Assembly: GCA_000961695.1 (NCBI GenBank)
Contig: LADW01000046.1
Span: 1-64,000 of the forward strand
Length of the DNA: 64,000 nt
Source of the DNA: Hyphomonadaceae bacterium BRH_c29
GTDB lineage: Bacteria; Pseudomonadota; Alphaproteobacteria; Caulobacterales; Hyphomonadaceae
Reading direction: 5' to 3'
The position numbers and the translations under genes are program-made. Each line of letters starts with the position of its first letter. Position 1 is the first letter of the stretch. The notes beneath the pieces were generated by a model. That model was not told the DNA's origin. It saw nothing but the letters and a program-made list of their open reading frames with translations, and searched no databases. This document shows, one piece after another, positions 43,247 to 53,082 of the stretch.

Positions 43247-43285
43247 GGCTTTCCGAAAAGCCCCCTGCCGGTGCGGGATGCCTGT

Positions 43286-43320
43286 TTGACTCAATTTAGT
43301 ATTTTCGCTAATTAGCGGAA
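43286..43320 (+). promoter_or_regulatory. Promoter/operator of the ArsR-SdpI pair; probable leaderless start
   Basis: TTGACT at 43286-43291 and TAATTA at 43309-43314 are spaced 17 bp, a good sigma-70-type pair. CGCTAATTAGCG (43306-43317) is a perfect 12-bp palindrome covering the -10 box, a natural operator for the ArsR protein encoded next. The ATG at 43321 lies seven bases after the -10 box, about where transcription should start, and there is no proper Shine-Dalgarno, so the mRNA may be leaderless. Confidence 0.6.
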
Positions 43321-43617
43321 ATGCAAAACGCTGTCTTCAAAGCTCTGTCCCATCCTGCCCGCCGGCAGATTCTGGCGCTCCTGCGCAAGGGACCGATGCT
43401 GGCCGGAGACCTCGCCGCAGAATTCGACGCGAGCTGGCCGACCATGAGCCGGCACCTTGCCGTTCTGAAAGAGGCTGAACTGGTCACTGCGGAACGGCAG
43501 GGCAACCAGATCCTCTACCGTATCAACACGAGCGTCGTGGAAGACGCAGCCACTGCCCTGCTTGGCCTGCTTCGCCGGGACAATGGCGACGATCCCCTTC
43601 AGGAGACAGCCGAATGA
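43321..43617 (+). CDS. ArsR-family repressor (SdpR-like)
   Basis: The 98-residue winged-helix protein contains FKALSHPARRQILALLRKGP and SWPTMSRHLAVLKEAELV, the recognition-helix region of ArsR proteins. It lacks the Cys-rich metal-binding motif of ArsR/SmtB, so it fits the SdpR/PagR-like autorepressor type. Its stop overlaps the start of the SdpI-like gene (ATGA). In Bacillus, SdpR-SdpI give immunity signalling to the SdpC toxin; here only the pairing is shared. Confidence 0.9.
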   Translation: MQNAVFKALSHPARRQILALLRKGPMLAGDLAAEFDASWPTMSRHLAVLKEAELVTAERQGNQILYRINTSVVEDAATALLGLLRRDNGDDPLQETAE

Positions 43618-44327
43618 AACCCTTCATCCGCACCGGGCTCATCTTCACCCTTGGCGCAACTGCAATCATGGCGGGCATCTCGACCGCCACCTCCAACGCT
43701 TTGCCGGCAACCGGCGATATTCCGGTCCATTGGGGCCTGCAGGGCACGCCGGACCGTTGGGCGGACCGGGGCGAAGCGACCATCATGCTCTGGGTGATGC
43801 CGGCAATTGCCTTCGCGACGGGCCTGATCCTGGCCTTCGCGCCGATGCTGGACCCGCGCAAACCCAACCTTGAGTCCGGCCGGCGCGGCTATCTTGCTGT
43901 CTGGATGAGCACGATGATCCTGCTGGTCTTCGTGCATGATGGTATTGCGCTGATGATGACCAAAGAGGCCGGCCCGGAGAACAGTTCCGGCGAACTGGTC
44001 CGCTGGGTCATTGCGGGCGCTGCTGTCCTGTTCATTGTGATTGGCAACTACCTGCCCAAGACCCGGTCCAGCTTCATCTTTGGCATCCGCACGCCCTGGA
44101 CGCTGTCTTCTGATACAGCATGGGAGAAGACCCATCGCGTGGCCGGGCCGCTGTTCATGGCCGCCGGGGCCCTCGGCCTGGCCGGTGCTTTCATTCTGAA
44201 CGGCATCTGGCTCGCCCTTCAGCTGACCTTATGGATCGGCATCGCGGTCATTGCTTCGGTGATCTACTCCTATTTTGCCTGGCGCAACGCCCCGGACCGG
44301 GAGCACGGCACCAATCTCACGGTGTGA
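43614..44327 (+). CDS. SdpI-family membrane protein (DUF1648)
   Basis: The 237-residue protein has about six membrane helices. ATGDIPVHWGLQGTPDRWADR is the DUF1648 motif near the N-terminus, and FIFGIRTPWTLSSDTAWEKTHR is the SdpI C-terminal signature. SdpI sequesters the repressor and gives toxin immunity in Bacillus subtilis; the alphaproteobacterial role is unknown. It is translationally coupled to the ArsR gene. Confidence 0.9.
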   Translation: MKPFIRTGLIFTLGATAIMAGISTATSNALPATGDIPVHWGLQGTPDRWADRGEATIMLWVMPAIAFATGLILAFAPMLDPRKPNLESGRRGYLAVWMSTMILLVFVHDGIALMMTKEAGPENSSGELVRWVIAGAAVLFIVIGNYLPKTRSSFIFGIRTPWTLSSDTAWEKTHRVAGPLFMAAGALGLAGAFILNGIWLALQLTLWIGIAVIASVIYSYFAWRNAPDREHGTNLTV

Positions 44328-44369
44328 CGGCTATTGAACCGGGGCCTGCGGGCACCTATCCCTTCTCGT

Positions 44370-45458
44370 ATGCACACGCGCCCGGACTCCCAATCCCTGA
44401 TGCAGCGCCTCGACCAGCGCTCGCGCGGCATATTCCGCGAGATCGTCGAGGGCTATCTGGCGACCGGAGAGGCAGTCGGATCGCGCACCTTGTCAAAATC
44501 CGGCATTGCCCTATCCCCTGCCTCGATACGCAATGTCATGGCGGACCTGACGGAGATGGGCCTGCTGGACGCGCCGCACATCTCAGCCGGTCGGACCCCG
44601 ACCCATATGGGCCTACGCCTGTTCGTTGATGGCTTCCTGGAGATCGGTGAACCTGCCCGCGCCGACCGGATGGAAATCGATGACCGGCTGAAGGCGGCCG
44701 GCACCAATTTCGACAATGTCCTCTCGGAGGCGTCAGACATCCTCTCCGGCCTCGCGGGCGGCGCCGGCCTTGTCTCTTCGCCCAAGCGCGACGCAGCCGT
44801 GCGCCACGTTGAATTCCTTCCCTTCGGCCAGCGCGAGGCGATCTGTATCCTGCTGACCGAGGATGGCGATGTCGAAAACCGCTTCCTCCAGCTGCCGGAA
44901 GGCCTGCCCGCGACCGCGCTGATCGAGGCAGGCAACTATCTTTCCACCCGCATGAAGGGCCGCACCCTGTCGGAAGCGGCCCAGGACGTGCGCGAGGAAC
45001 TCAGTTCCCGGCGTGCCCAATTGGACGTCACCGCTGCAGGCCTCGTCGAACAGGGCCTTGCCCAATGGAGCGGCGAAACGCCCGGCCGGGGCCGCGCGCT
45101 GATCGTGCGGGGCCGCGCGAACCTGCTGGAAGACGCCCAGGCGGCTGAAGATCTTGACCGGGTGCGCCAGCTGTTCAATGAGCTGGAACGCCAGCAAAAT
45201 GTGCTGGATATTCTGGATACAACGCGGGAAGCAGGCGGGGTGCGACTCTTCATCGGCTCCGAAAACCAGCTTTTCCCGTTATCAGGTTCAAGTGTGATCG
45301 TGGCACCCTATATGGGTGGCGGAAAACAGGTGATCGGCGCCCTTGGTGTGATCGGCCCGACGCGGCTGAATTATGCGAGGGTGATCCCGATGGTGGATTA
45401 TACGGCGAAAGTGGTTGGCGAGATCCTCTCGCGGCGCCATGCCAAGGACGGAAAATGA
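44370..45458 (+). CDS. hrcA: Heat-inducible transcription repressor HrcA
   Basis: The 362-residue repressor binds CIRCE operators of chaperone genes. RGIFREIVEGYLATGEAVGSRTLSK is the N-terminal winged helix (two conserved halves), SPASIRNVMADLTEMGLL the recognition helix, and LSGRTPTHMGLRLFVD-type motif is seen as SAGRTPTHMGLRLFVD. The ATG at 44370 is used; a TTG at 44334 is possible. No CIRCE element (GCACTC-N9-GAGTGC) was found in the window, so its main target, probably groESL, lies elsewhere. grpE overlaps its end. Confidence 0.93.
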   Translation: MHTRPDSQSLMQRLDQRSRGIFREIVEGYLATGEAVGSRTLSKSGIALSPASIRNVMADLTEMGLLDAPHISAGRTPTHMGLRLFVDGFLEIGEPARADRMEIDDRLKAAGTNFDNVLSEASDILSGLAGGAGLVSSPKRDAAVRHVEFLPFGQREAICILLTEDGDVENRFLQLPEGLPATALIEAGNYLSTRMKGRTLSEAAQDVREELSSRRAQLDVTAAGLVEQGLAQWSGETPGRGRALIVRGRANLLEDAQAAEDLDRVRQLFNELERQQNVLDILDTTREAGGVRLFIGSENQLFPLSGSSVIVAPYMGGGKQVIGALGVIGPTRLNYARVIPMVDYTAKVVGEILSRRHAKDGK

Positions 45459-46015
45459 TGAGCGACGAAACCCGCACCGAAGAAACCGAAGTCACGGAAG
45501 CTGAAGGCGCCGAACAGGCCGCTGAAGCGACCCCCGAGGATGCCATCCTGCGTCTTGAGGCGGAAAAGGAAGAGATGCGCGGCCAGCTGCTGCGCACGCT
45601 GGCTGACCTCGACAATACCCGCAAGCGCGCCCAGAAAGAAGTCTCCGACGCCCGCGTTTACGCGATCGAGAAGTTCGCAGCGGACCTCTTGAGCGTGTCG
45701 GACAATCTCGCCCGCGCCCTGGCCGCTCTGCCGGATGAAGATCGCGGCGCCCTGTCAGAGGCCGGCAAGAACCTGCTGAACGGCATCGAGATGACCGAGA
45801 AAGAGCTGCACACTGCCCTCGCCCGCAACGGCGTGACAGTGATCGCAGCCCTGCCCGGCGACGCGTTCGACCCGAACCTGCACCAGGCCGTGGCCAACGT
45901 CCCCTCCCCGCAGGCGAACGGCACAATCCACGACGTGTTCCAGTCCGGCTGGAAGATCGGCGACCGCGTCCTGCGCGCCGCCATGGTCGCCGTCAGCGCG
46001 GGTTCGACGAACTAA
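45455..46015 (+). CDS. grpE: Nucleotide exchange factor GrpE
   Basis: The 186-residue cochaperone promotes ADP release from DnaK. An acidic N-terminal tail is followed by a long coiled coil (EKEEMRGQLLRTLADLDNTR) and the C-terminal beta domain with DPNLHQAVANVPSPQANGTI and VFQSGWKIGDRVLRAAMV, the GrpE signature. It overlaps hrcA by four bases. The start is one of two adjacent ATG codons (45455 or 45458). dnaK is 1.3 kb downstream on the same strand but separated by a reversed gene. Confidence 0.95.
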   Translation: MMSDETRTEETEVTEAEGAEQAAEATPEDAILRLEAEKEEMRGQLLRTLADLDNTRKRAQKEVSDARVYAIEKFAADLLSVSDNLARALAALPDEDRGALSEAGKNLLNGIEMTEKELHTALARNGVTVIAALPGDAFDPNLHQAVANVPSPQANGTIHDVFQSGWKIGDRVLRAAMVAVSAGSTN

Positions 46016-46039
46016 CGGGTCCGGCAGTCGAGGTCGCGC

Positions 46040-46900
46040 CTAGCGCACCACCTTCCATGCCGTGACGGTGCCCGGCTCCCAGTTGGGAACGATCACCGTA
46101 CCGCCAAATACCGAGAGGTCGTTTTGCAGGATGCCGGGGCCTGTCGTGTCCAGCAGGGTCGTGACCGTGCCGTCTTCTGCAACATAATGGATCTGGCCCG
46201 GCCAGGATGACACGAGATAGCCGCCGCCGGGCACAAGGCCGAGCCCGTCGGCATTGCTCATGCCCGTGGCAATCTCGGTGATCTCACCCGCCTTCGACAC
46301 GCTGAGCAGAGACCCCGTTTCCATCGTCGTCACCAACAGCCTGTCGCCATCACCGAGCAGGCCATTGATGCCGCCAAAGCGCGCATCTTCCAGCCAGACC
46401 GTCGCGGCGCCATCGGCAATCCTGTAAATGCGGCCGGTGCCGGAATCCGAGACATAGACCGCATCGCCCCATGTGGTGACATCATTGAGGAAGGCGGCGC
46501 CCTCGACCCGGATCTTCTCACCGAGCCCGCCCTTGTCTGCATCGACCATCATGACCGTGTCGATGTCGGCGACATAGAGCACGCCGTCCAGCACATCCAT
46601 GCCCTTCGGCCCGTTCATCTTCGCCGCCCAGTATTGCGCGATGATCTCGCCATCCGGGGACACTTTCGAGACGAACCCGTCGCCATTCTTCGCGTCGCCG
46701 TCATCGATGCCGACGCTCGACACAAGATAATTGCCGTCCGGTGCCAGCGCAGCGCCTTCCGGCGCACTGAAGCCTTCGGCGATCCAGACCTGCTCCAGAG
46801 CCGGGGGTACAGCCGGGGCGATGCCTGCAGCAGGGGCTTCAGGTGCGGCGCAGGCCGCGAGGGTGACACAGGCCAGGCTGACGGCAAGAACAGGTTTCAT
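46040..46900 (-). CDS. SMP-30/NHL-like beta-propeller lipoprotein
   Basis: From the ATG at 46900 the 286-residue protein has a lipoprotein signal (KPVLAVSLACVTLAACAAPE) and a six-bladed propeller-like pattern: SAPEGAALAPDGNYLVSSVG, MNGPKGMDVLDGVLYVADID and GMSNADGLGLVPGGGYLVSSW. This resembles SMP-30/gluconolactonase-like or NHL-repeat sensor proteins; catalytic metal residues were not confirmed. It is inserted between grpE and dnaK on the opposite strand. The substrate is unknown. Confidence 0.78.
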   Translation of the reverse strand: MKPVLAVSLACVTLAACAAPEAPAAGIAPAVPPALEQVWIAEGFSAPEGAALAPDGNYLVSSVGIDDGDAKNGDGFVSKVSPDGEIIAQYWAAKMNGPKGMDVLDGVLYVADIDTVMMVDADKGGLGEKIRVEGAAFLNDVTTWGDAVYVSDSGTGRIYRIADGAATVWLEDARFGGINGLLGDGDRLLVTTMETGSLLSVSKAGEITEIATGMSNADGLGLVPGGGYLVSSWPGQIHYVAEDGTVTTLLDTTGPGILQNDLSVFGGTVIVPNWEPGTVTAWKVVR

Positions 46901-47182
46901 CACGGGGCTCCCGATACAGATCGCGCAGACACGCTGCAGACTATGACGAGGCCTGTCCGGCGCGTCCAGTTTCCGGCCAGCTGGGGCTGGTGGATAAGGG
47001 CCTCGCCAGACCATGTAAGGGACCGTGCAAACACCATGTAGACACCATGTAAACGGCGTATCCGCGCCGCCCGCTCCAGGCCTTCGTGAGAACAGTTCTC
47101 AGATAGACACATGAAATGGCAGCCATCGGCGAGCTCTATGACCGTAAAGCGCAGCACCCTATGGAAAAGGCGTCACGTTCCT
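46901..47182. other. Intergenic region upstream of the dnaK promoter
   Basis: No gene is supported. It contains the promoter side of the SMP-30-like lipoprotein gene and a cluster of phased 8-base repeats at 47010-47051 (described separately). Minus-strand frames across it reflect the repeat rather than a recognised protein. Confidence 0.5.
47010..47051 (+). repeat. Four helically phased ACCATGTA-type repeats
   Basis: ACCATGTA starts at 47010, 47033 and 47044, with the variant ACCGTGCA at 47022; the spacings are 12, 11 and 11 bp, close to one DNA turn each. This suits binding of a multimeric protein along one helix face, upstream of dnaK (about 170 bp from its promoter) and of the divergent lipoprotein gene. 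No known regulator was matched. Confidence 0.6.
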
Positions 47183-47210
47183 CTTGTGGCGCGGTGAATT
47201 TTCCCCATAT
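47183..47210 (+). promoter_or_regulatory. Sigma-32-type heat-shock promoter of dnaK
   Basis: CTTGTG (47183-47188) and CCCCATAT (47203-47210) are separated by 14 bp, matching the sigma-32 consensus CTTGAA-N13-17-CCCCATNT. The predicted start near 47217 gives a leader of about 135 nt before dnaK. Such a leader could also carry temperature-responsive structure; none was verified. Confidence 0.75.
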
Positions 47211-47351
47211 CGCACAGCGAACAGGTATGTGGGCAAATCAGCTTTCATCACCGACTCAAAACGTCACTTGCAGAGCTATCTGCCTTGCGGGGCTGCTGAG
47301 CAGACCGCGCGACCGGGGCAGGTGGCGGCTAAAATAGAGAGAGACAGAAGT

Positions 47352-49259
47352 ATGAGCAAAATCATTGGTATCGACCTCGGGACCACCAACTCCTGCGTTG
47401 CCGTCATGGAAGGCGGCCAGGCGAAGGTCATCGAGAACTCCGAAGGCGCCCGCACCACCCCGTCGGTTGTCGCCTTTACCGAAGGCGGCGAACGCCTCAT
47501 CGGCATGCCGGCCCGCCGCCAGGCGGTTACCAACCCGGATTTCACATTCTACGCCATCAAGCGCCTGATCGGCCGTCAGTTCGACGATCCGACCGCGCAG
47601 AAGGACAAGGCCATCTCGCCCTTCGAGATCGTCAAAGGCCCGAACGGCGACGCCTGGGTCAAAGGCCGCGACAAGGACTACGCCCCGCAGGAAGTGTCTG
47701 CCTTCATCCTGACCAAGATGAAGGAAACGGCTGAAGCCTATCTCGGCGCGACCGTGACGCAGGCTGTCATCACCGTGCCGGCCTACTTCAACGACGCCCA
47801 GCGTCAGGCCACCAAGGACGCAGGCAAGATTGCCGGCCTTGAAGTGCTCCGCATCATCAACGAGCCGACCGCTGCGGCCCTGGCCTATGGCCTCGACAAG
47901 GGCGAAGAGTCCAAGACGATTGCCGTCTATGACCTTGGCGGTGGTACGTTCGACGTCTCGCTGCTCGAAATCGGCGACGGCGTGTTCGAAGTGCTGTCCA
48001 CCAACGGCGACACGTTCCTCGGCGGTGAAGACTTTGACCTCCGCATTGTCGACTTCCTCGCCAGCGAATTCAAAAAAGACCAGGGCATCGACCTGAAGAC
48101 AGACAAGCTGGCTCTCCAGCGTCTCAAGGAAGAAGCCGAGAAGGCCAAGAAGGAACTCTCGTCTGCCACGCAGTACGAAGTGAACCTGCCCTTCATCACG
48201 GCGGACGCCTCTGGCCCGAAACACCTCAACATCAAGCTGACCCGCGCCAAGTTCGAGAGCCTCGTCGAGGACCTCGTCAAGCGCACCATCGACCCGTGCC
48301 AGAAGGCGCTGAAAGATGCCGGCAAGTCTGCCTCCCAGATCGACGAAGTCGTGCTGGTCGGCGGTATGACCCGGATGCCGGCTGTGCAGGAAGCGGTGAA
48401 GAAATTCTTCGGCCGTGAACCGCACAAGGGCGTGAACCCGGACGAAGTGGTTGCCATCGGCGCCGCGATCCAGGGCGGCGTGCTGCAAGGTGACGTGAAA
48501 GACGTCGTCCTGCTCGACGTGACCCCGCTGTCGCTCGGCATCGAGACCCTCGGCGGCGTGTTCACCCGCCTGATCGAACGCAACACGACGATCCCGACCA
48601 AGAAGTCCCAGGTCTTCTCGACGGCTGACGACAATCAGCCCGCCGTGACCATCAAGGTCTTCCAGGGCGAGCGCGAAATGGCAGCAGACAACAAGCTGCT
48701 TGGCCAGTTCAACCTCGAAGGCATCCCGCCTGCCCCACGCGGCGTGCCGCAGATCGAAGTGACCTTCGACATCGACGCCAACGGCATCGTGTCCGTGTCC
48801 GCCAAGGACAAGGCCAGCGGCAAGGAACAGGTCATCACCATTCAGGCCGATGGCGGCCTGACGGAAGCCGATATCAAAGGCATGATGGCCGACGCCGAAG
48901 CCAATGCCGGCGCCGACAAGGCCCGACGCGAACTGGTCGAAGCCAAGAACCACGCTGAAGCGCTGGTGCACCAGACAGAGAAGCAAGTCGTCGAACATGG
49001 CGACAAGGTCTCGGCGGACGTGAAGGCTGACATCGAGAAAGCTGTGTCTGAGCTGAAAGAAGCGCGCGAGACGGACAATCTCGCAGACATCCAGGCCAAG
49101 CATCAGGCCCTGATGTCGGCTGCGATGAAACTCGGTGAAGCGATCTACGCCAACCAGGAAGAAGCCACCGCCCACGCGGACGCGGCTGCCGATGCAGCGG
49201 CTGACGGCGACGATGTGGTCGACGCTGACTTCGAAGAAGTCGACGACGACAAGAAGTAA
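47352..49259 (+). CDS. dnaK: Chaperone DnaK (Hsp70)
   Basis: The 635-residue ATP-dependent chaperone begins [20 protein letters not shown], the first Hsp70 signature; [20 protein letters not shown] and [17 protein letters not shown] are the second and third. The substrate-binding domain includes [17 protein letters not shown], and the C-terminus ends EEVDDDKK. The ATG at 47352 is the true start although the frame is open from 47184. A sigma-32 promoter lies upstream and a strong terminator follows, so dnaJ is not in this transcript and is not in the window. Confidence 0.98.
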   Translation: MSKIIGIDLGTTNSCVAVMEGGQAKVIENSEGARTTPSVVAFTEGGERLIGMPARRQAVTNPDFTFYAIKRLIGRQFDDPTAQKDKAISPFEIVKGPNGDAWVKGRDKDYAPQEVSAFILTKMKETAEAYLGATVTQAVITVPAYFNDAQRQATKDAGKIAGLEVLRIINEPTAAALAYGLDKGEESKTIAVYDLGGGTFDVSLLEIGDGVFEVLSTNGDTFLGGEDFDLRIVDFLASEFKKDQGIDLKTDKLALQRLKEEAEKAKKELSSATQYEVNLPFITADASGPKHLNIKLTRAKFESLVEDLVKRTIDPCQKALKDAGKSASQIDEVVLVGGMTRMPAVQEAVKKFFGREPHKGVNPDEVVAIGAAIQGGVLQGDVKDVVLLDVTPLSLGIETLGGVFTRLIERNTTIPTKKSQVFSTADDNQPAVTIKVFQGEREMAADNKLLGQFNLEGIPPAPRGVPQIEVTFDIDANGIVSVSAKDKASGKEQVITIQADGGLTEADIKGMMADAEANAGADKARRELVEAKNHAEALVHQTEKQVVEHGDKVSADVKADIEKAVSELKEARETDNLADIQAKHQALMSAAMKLGEAIYANQEEATAHADAAADAAADGDDVVDADFEEVDDDKK

Positions 49260-49281
49260 TCCGTCAGACAACGGAAAAGAG

Positions 49282-49312
49282 AAGCCCGCCGGATCGCTCC
49301 GGCGGGCTTTTT
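49282..49312 (+). terminator. Rho-independent terminator after dnaK
   Basis: AAGCCCGCCGGA and TCCGGCGGGCTT form a perfect 12-bp stem with a four-base loop (TCGC), followed by a run of T. It ends the dnaK transcript and, read on the other strand, could also protect the convergent pip gene. Confidence 0.92.
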
Positions 49313-49337
49313 CATGCCTGGTCTTTCGACCTGGGCT

Positions 49338-50321
<984 letters not shown>

Positions 50322-50410
50322 CTAGATCAGGCAGGCAGCACCTGGAAACCCACGCTTTTTACCCATCAGCAGTGGCTCCGTCCCACGGAGACTGTCGTCC
50401 GGCGACGTTC

Positions 50411-50719
50411 CTATTGGAGCGCGTCGGAAATAAAGTGCACGCCAACCATCACGCCTTCCTGCCAGCGCTTTTCACAATGATATTGCGCCTCGTGCTCGCC
50501 ATGGGTCGACAGCACTTCCAGATCGAACACCTCGGGAACCAGCCAGACTTGCGGCAGTTTCAGCCGGGCGCCATGTTCGGAAAAGTCACGGATGACGACC
50601 TCAAACGAACTCTGCAGTCCATTGATGAGAACCCGCCCCCGCCGCAACGTGCGGTGGCGATCATCTTCGCGATGTTCGTCTTTAGATTTATCCCCTTCGG
50701 AGTGAGACGCGGTTACCAT
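50411..50719 (-). CDS. PilZ-domain protein
   Basis: From the ATG at 50719 the protein has 102 residues. RTLRRGRVLIN is the start of a PilZ domain (the R-x-x-x-R c-di-GMP motif is partly kept), and VVIRDFSEHGARLKLP matches the D/N-x-S-x-x-G second motif. VGVHFIS ends the barrel. It may sense c-di-GMP, though the first motif is not perfect. It stands alone between pip and the quinone reductase. A TTG start at 50755 would add 12 residues. Confidence 0.75.
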   Translation of the reverse strand: MVTASHSEGDKSKDEHREDDRHRTLRRGRVLINGLQSSFEVVIRDFSEHGARLKLPQVWLVPEVFDLEVLSTHGEHEAQYHCEKRWQEGVMVGVHFISDALQ

Positions 50720-50797
50720 ACAATCACTATGCGGAGCGACCCGAAATCGTTCCAAGAATGAGTGATATTAACCGCGTCTTCCCAAAGTTCTCAGAGC

Positions 50798-51790
50798 CTA
50801 GTCGATCTGAACGACGACCTTGCCCTGCGCCTTGCGGTCCATCAGCTCACGGATCGCATCGGCGGATTTCTCCAGCGGATACGTGTTCGAGATGTGCGGA
50901 CGGATCTTGCCGGCCTTGTAGAGGTCGAACAGTTCCTTGACGTTCTGCGCGTGGGCTTTCGGGTCTCGCGCCACGGCGGCGCCCCAGAACACGCCGCGAA
51001 TGTCGCAGCTTTTCAGCAGGGTCAGGTTCAACGGGATTTTCGGAATACCCGCCGGGAAGCCGATCACGAGGAAGCGGCCTTCCCAGTTCATCGCGCGAAT
51101 GGAAGGCTCGGCATAATTGCCGCCGACACCGTCATAGATGATGTCGACACCGCCGCCGGAGACGTCCTTGATGTCGTTGGAGAAAGCCTTCTGGCCGTCG
51201 CGGTCAAGCTCACGCGCATAGACGAGGCCCTTGTCGGCGCCCTTGGAAAGGCAGAAATCCACCTTTTCCTGCGTCGAACAGGCCGCGATGACTTCGAGCC
51301 CCATTGCCTTGCCAAGCTCCACCGCCGCGATGCCCACGCCGCCTGCCGCGCCAAGAACCAGCAGCTTTTCGCCGGGCTTTGGATCGGCCCGGTCCTTCAA
51401 GGCGTAATAGGATGTGCCATAGGTCATCAGGAAGGCAGCAGCCTCCTCAAAGGGCATGCCTTCCGGAATGGGCATCACAGCGTGCTGCGCCGCCACGGCC
51501 AGCTCTGCCATGCCGCCATTGCCGATCGAGGCCAGAACCTTGTCGCCCGGCTTCACATGGGAGACGCCCTCCCCGACCGATTCCACAATACCGGCAATCT
51601 CGCCGCCGGGGCTGAACGGGCGCGGCGGCTTGAACTGGTACATATCCTGGATGATCAGCGAGTCCGGGAAATTCACGCCGCACGCCTTCACGCGGATCAG
51701 CACCTGGCCCTTGCCATATTGCGGCGAGGCCACTTCCTCGATCACCAGCGTTTCCGGTCCACCGACTTCTTTTGACAGCACAGCCTTCAT
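50798..51790 (-). CDS. NADPH:quinone oxidoreductase-like (zinc-free MDR)
   Basis: The 330-residue enzyme starts MKAVLSKEVGGPETLVIEEV, typical of the quinone oxidoreductase branch of medium-chain dehydrogenases. GEKLLVLGAAGGVGIAAVEL is the NADPH-binding motif and VDIIYDGVGGNYAEPSIRAM a family segment. Zinc-binding Cys residues are absent. The open frame reaches 51859 but the ATG at 51790 has a suitable position. It diverges from the isoaspartyl peptidase gene. Physiological substrate unknown. Confidence 0.9.
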   Translation of the reverse strand: MKAVLSKEVGGPETLVIEEVASPQYGKGQVLIRVKACGVNFPDSLIIQDMYQFKPPRPFSPGGEIAGIVESVGEGVSHVKPGDKVLASIGNGGMAELAVAAQHAVMPIPEGMPFEEAAAFLMTYGTSYYALKDRADPKPGEKLLVLGAAGGVGIAAVELGKAMGLEVIAACSTQEKVDFCLSKGADKGLVYARELDRDGQKAFSNDIKDVSGGGVDIIYDGVGGNYAEPSIRAMNWEGRFLVIGFPAGIPKIPLNLTLLKSCDIRGVFWGAAVARDPKAHAQNVKELFDLYKAGKIRPHISNTYPLEKSADAIRELMDRKAQGKVVVQID

Positions 51791-51887
51791 GAGCGCGCTT
51801 CCCTTCCTGTCTTGTTGTTTGCTGCCACAGACGGTAGCGGTGTGGCCTTCATAATCCAAGCCTGACGTAGAGGGAGTGGCACCAGCA

Positions 51888-52757
51888 ATGGCGAGGAAAT
51901 GGGCGATTGCCCTTCATGGCGGCGCAGGCCCCGTCTTCGGACGGGATTATTCACGTGAAGAGGCCCATATGGCCGAACTGCTGCGCGAAGGCGGCAAGCG
52001 ACTCGCCGCCGGTGTGGCCGCGCTGGACGTAGTTGAAGCCATGGTCGCGAATCTGGAAGAATCCGGTCTCCACCTGGCGGGCCGGGGCGCTGCCCCGAAC
52101 ACTGACGGACGCTATGAGCTGGACGCCGCCATCATGGACGGCCGCACCCGCAATGCTGGCGCCGTCGCAGCCCTTTCCGGCATTGAAAGCCCGATTGCTG
52201 CCGCCCGGCTGGTGATGGAACGCACGCCTCACGTGCTGATCGCGGGCGAAGGCGCCTGGGCGCTCGCAACCCAGTATGGCCTCGCCGAAGTGCGTGACCC
52301 CGACACCTATTACAGTCCGGTAGAAGAGCGCTGCCTGCTGCCAGCCCGCGCCATGGGCACGGTCGGCGCGGTCGTGCTGGACCAGTATGGCGACCTCGCC
52401 GCTGCCACATCGACCGGCGGGGTGAAGTCCAAGACGCCGGGCCGGGTGGGCGACACACCCCTCATCGGCGCCGGAACCTGGGCCGATGAGCGCTGCGCCA
52501 TCTCCTGCACCGGTCTGGGGGAGTATTTCATCCGCGCGGCGGCTGCGGCAGATGTCTCTGCCCGTATCCGCTATGGCGGCGCGACGCTGGAAGATGCCGT
52601 TCAGGGCGCGCTCGACGATGTGAAACACCTCGGCGGGGAAGGCGGCATGATCGCGGTCAGCGCCGATGGAACGCTGATCGCGAACTCAAATTCCGGCGGG
52701 TTGAAGCGCGGCCTGATGGATTCCGAGGGCCGGTTCGAAGTGGCGACCTTCGCATGA
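51888..52757 (+). CDS. Isoaspartyl peptidase / plant-type L-asparaginase (Ntn hydrolase)
   Basis: The 289-residue protein opens WAIALHGGAGPVFGRDYS, the plant-type asparaginase start. The self-cleavage site with the predicted nucleophile Thr is in DLAAATSTGGVKSKTPGRVG, and DTPLIGAGTWAD binds substrate. It removes isoaspartyl residues from peptides or hydrolyses asparagine. GAGGGAG upstream fits the ATG at 51888 better than the GTG at 51876. The next gene overlaps its stop by four bases. Confidence 0.92.
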   Translation: MARKWAIALHGGAGPVFGRDYSREEAHMAELLREGGKRLAAGVAALDVVEAMVANLEESGLHLAGRGAAPNTDGRYELDAAIMDGRTRNAGAVAALSGIESPIAAARLVMERTPHVLIAGEGAWALATQYGLAEVRDPDTYYSPVEERCLLPARAMGTVGAVVLDQYGDLAAATSTGGVKSKTPGRVGDTPLIGAGTWADERCAISCTGLGEYFIRAAAAADVSARIRYGGATLEDAVQGALDDVKHLGGEGGMIAVSADGTLIANSNSGGLKRGLMDSEGRFEVATFA

Positions 52758-53077
52758 GCGCGCTGCCGGGCTGGATCGTGCTGGGCCTGACGGGCTTTGC
52801 TTTCGTGCTGGCCCTGCAGATGCGCGCGCTCATCTCTGTCTCGCTGCGCCGGGCGCTGGCCGAGAAATTCGGCGGCGACCACCGCAGCGCCGACTACCGC
52901 AGCGCCGTCGTGGCCACCGGAACGGCTGCCCCGGAAGGTGAGTACGCAGCGTACCTTGCGGAAACTTACCCCTCCCCCCTGTCGCATTTGCGTCTGGCCC
53001 GGCGGGTGACTTATACAGCCCCAATGGCGATTCTCTTATCCCTTGCCTGGCTCCGCTTCGCCGCAGGCGCCTTCTGA
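52754..53077 (+). CDS. Small membrane protein of unknown function
   Basis: I do not recognise this 107-residue protein. It has a hydrophobic N-terminal helix (PGWIVLGLTGFAFVLALQM) and a second near the C-terminus (APMAILLSLAWLRFAAG), with a polar middle. It overlaps the peptidase stop (ATGA) and is followed six bases later by the SpoU methyltransferase gene, so it is part of an operon. No functional residues can be pointed to. Confidence 0.7.
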   Translation: MSALPGWIVLGLTGFAFVLALQMRALISVSLRRALAEKFGGDHRSADYRSAVVATGTAAPEGEYAAYLAETYPSPLSHLRLARRVTYTAPMAILLSLAWLRFAAGAF

Positions 53078-53082
53078 ACCCC

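Noticed and set aside
46040-47182. N-terminal extension of the SMP-30-like gene to 47014
   Set aside because: The lipoprotein signal at 46900 sets the start; the upstream frame is not protein-like.
44340-47352. CIRCE operator search near hrcA, grpE and dnaK
   Set aside because: No GCACTC-N9-GAGTGC-type inverted repeat was found.
47256-49271. Long 671-codon antisense frame over dnaK
   Set aside because: It is the mirror of the dnaK codon pattern; dnaK has all Hsp70 signatures and the antisense frame has no domain or start signal.
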